A stretch of DNA of 27,375 bases from Firmicutes bacterium CAG:884 (GTDB lineage: Bacteria > Bacillota_I > Bacilli_A > RF39 > UBA660): the NCBI GenBank assembly GCA_000433875.1, contig HF993312.1:1-27375 (forward strand), written 5' to 3'. Made by a program: the position numbers and the translations under genes. Each line of letters opens with the position of its first letter. The stretch's first letter is position 1. Positions 22,631 to 27,375 of the stretch are shown here, in pieces. The notes beneath the pieces were generated by a model. That model was not told the DNA's origin. It searched no databases and saw only the letters and a list, made by a program, of their open reading frames with translations.

Positions 22631-24133
22631 ATGTTTAAAAAAAATTCAAAGGGGATTGGACCAGTTGTTGTTATTTTGATTTTAACAATTCTTGTTATTG
22701 TCCTTAGTTCTATATGTTCTATTCTAGAGTTTCAGGGAGAAAAAACAGAGATAATTAATGGTGTTTTGACAACGTCTCTTGTTTCTGTTCAAAATATTTT
22801 TACTCCTTCTGGTTTTAAATATATTTTAACTAGTGCGACTAATAATTTTAAGATGTTTAATCCATTATTTTTGTTGATTACTTCTTTAATTGGTATAGGT
22901 ATAGGTGAGAGATCGGGTTTATTTAAAGCTTTATTTACACCACTTAGAAAATTAAAGTCATCAGTTTTAACTTTTCTTGTTTTCTTTATTGGTGTTATTT
23001 CATCGGTAATTGGTGAATATAGTTTTGTTATATTAATTCCTCTTGCTGGTATTATGTATAAATATACTAATAAGAATTCAATGGTTGGTGTTATTACTGC
23101 GTTTTTAGGTATTAGTTTAGGTTATGGTACGGGTGTTTTATTAAATGCTTATGATTATGATCTTAGTTTGATTACATTTGATGCTGTTAATGCTTCATTT
23201 CAAATGTCTTCTAAGTATAATATGTGGTCTAATCTTTATATAATGCTTGTTAGTTCTTTAATAATTAGTTTTGTTGGAACTGTTGTTATAGAAAAGTATG
23301 TTGCGATTAATTTTAAGAAAAATGTTTATGATGATGATGAGTTAATTATTGATAGGCGAGCTAATGGTGTTACTTTAATTACTTTTATTGCTTTAATATT
23401 GGTAGTTATATTAGGGATTATTCCTGTTAAACCTTTAGGCTTTTTACTTGATAATAGTGGTGCGACATATATGGGAAAACTTTTTAGTGAGTCTTCACCT
23501 TTCTATGCTGGTTTCTTATATATATTTATACTTATTATGTTAATTTGTGGATATGTATATGGTGATATTTCTAAGAATGTAAAAAATACGACTGAGTATA
23601 GTGTTGGTATTTCATCTTCATTTGAAAAGTTAGGTTATGTATTTATTCTTATGTTCTTTACAGCAGAACTTATTGGTATTCTTGAATGGACTAATTTAGA
23701 TGTTGTTATTGCAACTAATCTGGTTAATTTTTTAGGTTTAGCTTCATTTTCTGGTGTTCCACTTATTGTTACTTTCTTTTTGTTAGTTGTTGTTATGACT
23801 CTTGTTATGCCTAGTGCTATTAGCAAGTGGTCTATATGTGCGCCTACAATTGTTCCTTTGTTTATGAAGAGTAATATAACTCCTTCATTTACGCAGTTTA
23901 TTTTTACTGCTGCTGATGGTGTTGGTAAGGCAATAACGCCTATATTTGGTTATTTTATTGTCTTTATTGGTTATTTGGAAAAATATAATGAGAATAAGAA
24001 GATTACAATATTTGGTACGATTAGAAGTATTATTGTTCCTGTTTTATTGATTACTATAACATGGATTTTAATTTTAGTTGGCTGGTATGTTATTGGTATA
24101 CCTTTAGGAATTGGAACTAGTTTAACAATGTAG
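22631..24133 (+). CDS. AbgT-family transporter
   Basis: Membrane protein of 500 residues with about eleven hydrophobic segments. Two family regions are clear. LFLLITSLIGIGIGERSGLF (about 78-97) contains the GERSG element. The late segment MPSAISKWSICAPTIVPLFM then ADGVGKAITPIFGYF (about 396-440) matches the SAKW and hairpin motifs of AbgT carriers. AbgT proteins transport p-aminobenzoyl-glutamate or export sulfonamide drugs; which applies here is open. AGGAGG lies five bases before the ATG. It follows the DUF951 gene by nine bases, probably reads through from parAB, and ends at a strong terminator. It has no counterpart at this spot in Bacillus. Confidence 0.85.
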   Translation: MFKKNSKGIGPVVVILILTILVIVLSSICSILEFQGEKTEIINGVLTTSLVSVQNIFTPSGFKYILTSATNNFKMFNPLFLLITSLIGIGIGERSGLFKALFTPLRKLKSSVLTFLVFFIGVISSVIGEYSFVILIPLAGIMYKYTNKNSMVGVITAFLGISLGYGTGVLLNAYDYDLSLITFDAVNASFQMSSKYNMWSNLYIMLVSSLIISFVGTVVIEKYVAINFKKNVYDDDELIIDRRANGVTLITFIALILVVILGIIPVKPLGFLLDNSGATYMGKLFSESSPFYAGFLYIFILIMLICGYVYGDISKNVKNTTEYSVGISSSFEKLGYVFILMFFTAELIGILEWTNLDVVIATNLVNFLGLASFSGVPLIVTFFLLVVVMTLVMPSAISKWSICAPTIVPLFMKSNITPSFTQFIFTAADGVGKAITPIFGYFIVFIGYLEKYNENKKITIFGTIRSIIVPVLLITITWILILVGWYVIGIPLGIGTSLTM

Positions 24134-24161
24134 AATCAAGTTAGAAATAACTTGATTTTTC
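24134..24161 (+). terminator. Strong terminator after the transporter
   Basis: AATCAAGTTA (24134-24143) and TAACTTGATT (24148-24157) form a perfect 10-bp stem with loop GAAA, followed by TTT. It begins one base after the stop codon and isolates the downstream ATPase unit. Confidence 0.85.
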
Positions 24162-24165
24162 TGTT

Positions 24166-24216
24166 ATGTACCAAAAAGTGTAAAAAATGTAATATTTTAT
24201 GTGCCAAAAAGTGTAA
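24166..24216 (+). repeat. Two 18-bp direct repeats upstream of the ATPase promoter
   Basis: ATGTACCAAAAAGTGTAA at 24166-24183 recurs as ATGTGCCAAAAAGTGTAA at 24199-24216, 17 of 18 bases identical, at a period of 33 (about three DNA turns). The second copy ends seven bases before the -35 element. The arrangement looks like paired binding sites for a regulator of the ATPase gene. Confidence 0.75.
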
Positions 24217-24222
24217 TTTTGC

Positions 24223-24251
24223 TTGATTTTTATCATTTTTTATGTTATTAT
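24223..24251 (+). promoter_or_regulatory. Promoter of the DUF4143 ATPase gene
   Basis: TTGATT at 24223-24228 and TATTAT at 24246-24251 have 17-base spacing, with an extended TG at 24243-24244. Transcription would begin near 24258, directly before the GGTGAT ribosome site and the ATG at 24270. This rules out the upstream in-frame GTG at 24201 as start. Confidence 0.65.
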
Positions 24252-24269
24252 TATTTTGGTGATAAAAAT

Positions 24270-25568
24270 ATGAAAAGAAAAATATACAATGATTTATTAG
24301 CTTGGAAGGAATCAGAAACGCGCAAACCTTTAATTTTACAAGGTGCTAGACAAGTCGGTAAAACTTATATTGTGAATATGTTTGGTGCTGATAATTATGC
24401 TAATGTTGTTTATTGTAATTTTGAGAAAGAAAACGGATTAGAAGATTTCTTTTCTGATCTTGATCCTTATAATATAATAAACAAATTAAGTAATTATAAA
24501 AGAAGAGAAATAATGAAGGGACATACTTTAATTATTTTTGATGAGATTCAGGCTTGTCCTAGGGCTTTAACATCTTTAAAATATTTTTGTGAAGAAGCTA
24601 ATGATTATCATATTATTGCAATGGGTTCCCTTTTAGGAGTTTCAACTCATCGAGAAAATTTTTCGTTTCCTGTTGGCAAGGTTGATTTTTTGACAATGTA
24701 TCCTATGGATTTTGAAGAGTTTTTGATGGCAACAAAGAATGATTATTTAATTGAATTGATAAAAAAGTGTTATGATAGCAATGAAAAAATGGATTTGCTT
24801 TTTCATGAAAGAGCGATGGAACTTTATAAAAAATATTTATATGTTGGTGGAATGCCTGAAGTTGTTCGTGATTATTTAAATAATGATAATTATGAGCTTG
24901 TAAGAATTAAAGAACGTTCTATTATTGATTCATATTTTGATGATATGGGAAAATATAATAAGCAAAGTGAGATTCCTAAGACAAGAATTGTTTATAAAAA
25001 TATTAGTACTCAACTTTCAAAGGTTAATAGAAAGTTTAAATATTCTGATATTAAAAGTGGTGGTCGTGCTAGTGAATTTGCTGATGCTATTGAATGGTTA
25101 TGTTTAGCTGGTATTGCAAATCAATTATATAGATTAGAACAGATAAAACTTCCTTTAAATGCTTATAAATCTTTAGATGATTTTAAGTTTTATATGAATG
25201 ATGTTGGTTTATGTTCAGCTAGTCAAGATATTTTTATTAATGATATTTTATATGATAATCCTCAGTTTTCTGAGTTTAAAGGTGGTTTGACGGAAAATTA
25301 TGTTAATAATCAAATGATTGTTAATAATAATTCATGTTTTTATTGGAGTAGTGGTAATTTGGCTGAGGTTGATTTTATTACTAGAATTGGTGATGATATT
25401 ATTCCTATAGAGGTAAAATCTAGTGATAATACCAGATCTAAAAGTTTAAATGAGTATATTAATAAGTTTAGTCCTAAATATGCCATTAGAGTCTCTTCTA
25501 AAAATTTTGGATTTGATAATAATATTAAATCAATTCCATTATATGCTGTGTTTTGCATAAAAAAATAG
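24270..25568 (+). CDS. AAA ATPase with DUF4143 C-terminal domain
   Basis: The 432-residue protein has an N-terminal AAA_14 ATPase with Walker A GARQVGKT (25-32) and Walker B LIIFDEIQ (87-94). The family stretch SLLGVSTHRENFSFPVGKVD precedes the YPMDFEEF motif (144-151). The C-terminal DUF4143 domain contains a PD-(D/E)XK-like pattern: Glu342, Asp368 in AEVDF and Glu381-Val-Lys383. Nuclease activity is not proven for this family. These ATPases occur in many variable copies in gut Bacillota and Bacteroidota; the role is unknown (defence, toxin-like or regulatory roles have been guessed). The ATG at 24270 has GGTGAT upstream. A terminator before and separate promoters on both sides make it a stand-alone accessory gene. 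Confidence 0.85.
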   Translation: MKRKIYNDLLAWKESETRKPLILQGARQVGKTYIVNMFGADNYANVVYCNFEKENGLEDFFSDLDPYNIINKLSNYKRREIMKGHTLIIFDEIQACPRALTSLKYFCEEANDYHIIAMGSLLGVSTHRENFSFPVGKVDFLTMYPMDFEEFLMATKNDYLIELIKKCYDSNEKMDLLFHERAMELYKKYLYVGGMPEVVRDYLNNDNYELVRIKERSIIDSYFDDMGKYNKQSEIPKTRIVYKNISTQLSKVNRKFKYSDIKSGGRASEFADAIEWLCLAGIANQLYRLEQIKLPLNAYKSLDDFKFYMNDVGLCSASQDIFINDILYDNPQFSEFKGGLTENYVNNQMIVNNNSCFYWSSGNLAEVDFITRIGDDIIPIEVKSSDNTRSKSLNEYINKFSPKYAIRVSSKNFGFDNNIKSIPLYAVFCIKK

Positions 25569-25598
25569 AAAATTCTTTCTTATTTTATAAATATAGTG

Positions 25599-25604
25599 TA
25601 TAAT
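25599..25604 (+). promoter_or_regulatory. Promoter of ychF (-10)
   Basis: A perfect TATAAT preceded by TG (TGTATAAT) lies 26 bases before the ATG. The -35 region is T-rich (around 25573-25581) without a good TTGACA match. The spacer from the ATPase stop is only 61 bases and no terminator is seen in it. Confidence 0.5.
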
Positions 25605-25629
25605 ATCTATTAGTTTGAGAGGTGTTTAT

Positions 25630-26727
25630 ATGGGTTTAACTGTTGGAATTGTTGGTTTACCTAATGTTGGAAAATCGACATTATTTAATGCTTTAACAAG
25701 TAATAATATACTTGCTGCTAATTATCCTTTTGCGACTATCGAACCTAATGTTGGTATGGTTGCTGTTCCGGATAAGAGATTAGATTTTTTGAATGAGATG
25801 TATAATCCTAAATCTTTAGTACCAACTTCATTAGAGTTTACTGATATTGCTGGTCTTGTTAAGGGTGCTTCTACTGGTGAAGGACTTGGTAATAAGTTTT
25901 TGTCGTATATTAGAGAAGTAGATGCTATATGTGAGGTTGTTAGGTGTTTTGATGATGATAATATTATTCATGTTAGTGGTAATGTTGATCCTATTCGTGA
26001 TATTGAAACTATTAGTATTGAATTAATGTTATCGGATTTGGAAATTGTTTCTTCTAGATTGCTTAGAATTGAAAAAAAGGCTGTTATGTCTAAAGATAAA
26101 GAGGCTTTGAAAGAGGTTGAACTTTTGAAAAAAATTAGAAATGGTCTAGAGGAAAATATTCCTGTTAGACATATGGATTTATCTGATGAAGAGTTATTTA
26201 TGATTAAATCTTTTTCACTTCTTTCTTCAAAACCTATAATATATATGGCTAATATTGAAGAAAAAGATATATTAAACAATAATAAGTATGTTGATATGGT
26301 TAGAGAATATGCTTTAAAGGATCAAGCGGATGTTATTGTTGTATGTGCGAAGATTGAAGAAGAATTATCTAGTTTGTCTTTAGAAGATAGAGAAATATTT
26401 TTAGATGATTTAGGTATTAGTGAAAGTGGTCTTGATAAGTTAATAAAGGCTTTATATGGTTTACTTGGTTTAAAGACTTTCTTTACTTCTGGTACTGATG
26501 AAGTAAGGGCTTGGACTTTTAAAAGTGGTATGAAGGCTCCAGAATGTGCTGGTATAATTCATAGTGATTTCGAAAGAGGGTTTATTAAAGCTGAGGTTAT
26601 GAGCTTTGGTGATTTAAAGGAATTAGGTAGCGAAAAGGCAGTTAAAGAAGCTGGAAGACTTCGTCTTGAGGGTAAAGAGTATGAAATGCAAGATGGAGAT
26701 ATTTGTTATTTTAGATTTAATGTTTAG
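25630..26727 (+). CDS. ychF: Redox-regulated ATPase YchF (Obg family)
   Basis: Translation-associated P-loop ATPase of the TRAFAC class that binds ribosomes and prefers ATP over GTP. The 365-residue protein has G1 GLPNVGKST (9-17), switch region ANYPFATIEPNVG, G3 DIAGLVKGA and the altered G4 NIEE that explains loss of guanine specificity. A helical coiled middle and a C-terminal TGS domain follow, ending in YEMQDGDICYFRFNV. Length matches the family (366). AGAGGTG (25618-25624) serves the ATG at 25630; the TTG at 25615 lies before that site and is rejected. It completes the parA-parB-DUF951-ychF order shared with Bacillus, with two genes inserted before it. Confidence 0.97.
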   Translation: MGLTVGIVGLPNVGKSTLFNALTSNNILAANYPFATIEPNVGMVAVPDKRLDFLNEMYNPKSLVPTSLEFTDIAGLVKGASTGEGLGNKFLSYIREVDAICEVVRCFDDDNIIHVSGNVDPIRDIETISIELMLSDLEIVSSRLLRIEKKAVMSKDKEALKEVELLKKIRNGLEENIPVRHMDLSDEELFMIKSFSLLSSKPIIYMANIEEKDILNNNKYVDMVREYALKDQADVIVVCAKIEEELSSLSLEDREIFLDDLGISESGLDKLIKALYGLLGLKTFFTSGTDEVRAWTFKSGMKAPECAGIIHSDFERGFIKAEVMSFGDLKELGSEKAVKEAGRLRLEGKEYEMQDGDICYFRFNV

Positions 26728-26748
26728 AGTTAGTGATAACTCTTTTTT
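26726..26748 (+). terminator. Terminator after ychF
   Basis: AGAGTTA (26726-26732) and TAACTCT (26737-26743) form a perfect 7-bp stem with loop GTGA, followed by T to 26748. The ychF stop TAG (26725-26727) overlaps the 5' arm. Confidence 0.8.
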
Positions 26749-26791
26749 GTTATGTTGGTAGTTATTTAATTTTTTTAATTTTTATTGGGTA

Positions 26792-26820
26792 TTGCTAAGA
26801 CTTTTGATTTGTGGTATCAT
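26792..26820 (+). promoter_or_regulatory. Distal promoter candidate (P1) of the TasA-like gene
   Basis: TTGCTA (26792-26797) and TATCAT (26815-26820) are spaced by 17 bases, with an extended TG at 26812-26813. A start near 26827 would give a leader of about 218 nt. Confidence 0.55.
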
Positions 26821-26895
26821 TGATATAGTAGAAGATAGATGTTAACAAAAATGTTAATAAATAATATAAAAATAGAAAGAATGTTAATAAAATGT

Positions 26896-26924
26896 TTGAC
26901 CTAATACATACATACTAGTATTAC
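26896..26924 (+). promoter_or_regulatory. Proximal promoter candidate (P2) of the TasA-like gene
   Basis: TTGACC (26896-26901, five of six) and TATTAC (26919-26924, four of six) are spaced by 17 bases. The three ATGTTAA repeats lie just upstream, at a position suited to a regulator of P2. Confidence 0.45.
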
Positions 26925-27044
26925 TAAAAAAAATAAAAAATAAATATTTTGTTGATAAAATATATGGAGCAGAATTCTATAGGATAATTATAGATAGTGG
27001 ACCATTTTTTGTTGTGAGCAGAAATATATTAAGGAGGATAGGGT

Positions 27045-27375
27045 ATGAAAAATAAGAAATTAATTGGATTAAGTTTAACATTATTTGGTTTAGTTTTAAT
27101 GTACGTGGGAACATATGCTTATTATATGAGAGTAGTAAATGGTACAATAACAGGTAAAACTGGAGCATTTACATTTGATGTATTACATAATAATAAGACA
27201 TTTACTAGTATAGATTTGTATGATACTATTACTGGAACACCCAGCATAGAATCAAGTGATAAGGTAATAATACCTGGTGATAAGGGATCGTTTGTTTTAA
27301 CGGCAACAGGCGTAGGATCGTCATCTGATATAGAATATACAATAATGTTTAATGGAAGTAGCACGCCATCAAATA
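27045..27375 (+). CDS. Secreted TasA/camelysin-like surface protein (partial, N-terminus)
   Basis: The ATG at 27045 has a strong AAGGAGG seven bases upstream and the frame stays open to the end of the window (110 codons). The product starts MKNKKLIGLSLTLFGLVLMY, a signal peptide whose end reads GTYAYYM. This resembles the GTxAYF ends of SipW-processed TasA, TapA and camelysin proteins. The mature part is Thr/Ser/Gly-rich and strand-forming (TGAFTFDVL, VIIPGDKGSFVLTATG, IEYTIMFNGSS), as in TasA-like fibre proteins. The PGD segment followed by alternating hydrophobic residues is typical of that fold. The C-terminus and any sipW-type peptidase lie outside the window, so fibre formation is inferred. 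The gene is likely controlled by the long leader. Confidence 0.65.
   Translation, partial: MKNKKLIGLSLTLFGLVLMYVGTYAYYMRVVNGTITGKTGAFTFDVLHNNKTFTSIDLYDTITGTPSIESSDKVIIPGDKGSFVLTATGVGSSSDIEYTIMFNGSSTPSN

Larger units (their letters stand above)
26749..27044 (+). other. AT-rich leader and control region of the TasA-like gene
   Basis: About 300 bases without a convincing gene. It holds two promoter candidates (26792-26820 and 26896-26924). Three copies of ATGTTAAYAAAW lie at 26839, 26851 and 26881, the first two in tandem. A small hairpin TCTATA...TATAGA is found near 26976-26994, and GAGCAGAA occurs twice (about 26967 and 27016). I see no known riboswitch consensus and no tRNA. The region ends with AAGGAGG at 27031-27037. 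Confidence 0.55.

Noticed and set aside
24201..24269. Longer N-terminus of the DUF4143 ATPase from a GTG at 24201
   Set aside because: The extension lies within the second 18-bp repeat and the promoter, upstream of the likely transcript start, and is not ATPase-like. The ATG at 24270 has a ribosome site.
26977..27364. Minus-strand frames at the right end
   Set aside because: They overlap the start of the TasA-like gene, which has a signal peptide and a strong ribosome site on the + strand.
1..27375. CRISPR arrays, tRNA or rRNA genes, insertion sequences, prophage
   Set aside because: No regularly spaced repeats with spacers, no cloverleaf-like GC-richer segments and no transposase or phage genes were seen. 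Gaps between genes are mostly under 60 bases.

Overview
The window is AT-rich (my estimate is below 30% GC). Every convincing gene, about 28 of them, lies on the + strand. Protein families and gene order point to a low-GC Bacillota close to Bacilli. The small genes, very AT-rich codons and missing neighbours (no tmk, yabA, metS, rnmV or hpt at their usual places) fit an uncultured, streamlined host-associated lineage of the RF39/Mollicutes-adjacent kind. TGA is used as a stop (spoVT, parB, rsmI/pth overlap) and Trp is TGG, so this is the standard bacterial code, not the Mycoplasma code. The lineage is an inference; the code use is seen directly.

Layout. (1) 1-57: possible tail of an upstream gene, followed by a palindromic terminator and a promoter. 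(2) 181-11072: a compact run dnaX, ybaB/EbfC, recR, bofA-like, holB, ricT, trmN6-like, rsmI, pth, mfd, spoVT, dut. (3) 11073-11395: an intergenic stretch with a candidate promoter, a 54-codon two-helix membrane ORF and a strong terminator. (4) 11396-18786: tatD, a G5/3D-domain protein, rsmA, an AGCS Na+/amino-acid symporter, ung, tilS, ftsH, ending in a terminator that overlaps the ftsH stop codon. (5) 18787-20734: a spacer with a diverged 38-bp direct repeat, then gmk and an M14-type metallocarboxypeptidase. (6) 20782-24161: parA, parB, a DUF951 protein and an AbgT-type transporter, then a terminator. (7) 24166-25568: a self-contained accessory unit with two 18-bp direct repeats just upstream of a promoter and an AAA/DUF4143 ATPase. 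(8) 25599-26748: ychF with its own promoter and terminator. (9) 26749-27375: a long AT-rich leader with two candidate promoters and the start of a secreted TasA-like protein that runs off the end.

How it works together. Most genes are replication, repair and RNA-processing housekeeping: clamp-loader subunits (dnaX, holB), recombinational and transcription-coupled repair (recR, mfd), uracil avoidance and removal (dut, ung), rRNA/tRNA maturation (rsmI, rsmA, trmN6, tilS, pth, ricT), membrane proteolysis (ftsH) and chromosome partition (parAB). bofA-like and spoVT are sporulation-associated families and suggest that the lineage sporulates or descends from a spore former. The order matches two Bacillus subtilis segments that lie on opposite sides of oriC (dnaX-ftsH, and soj-spo0J-yyzM-yyaF), here joined head-to-tail on one strand.

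I see no tRNA, rRNA, CRISPR array, insertion sequence or prophage. The least ordinary points are the repeat-controlled DUF4143 ATPase, a probable -1 frameshift site in dnaX, a SAP/HeH-like tail on FtsH, the sporulation genes, and the structured leader of the TasA-like gene. I found no clear evidence of a wholly new multi-gene system.
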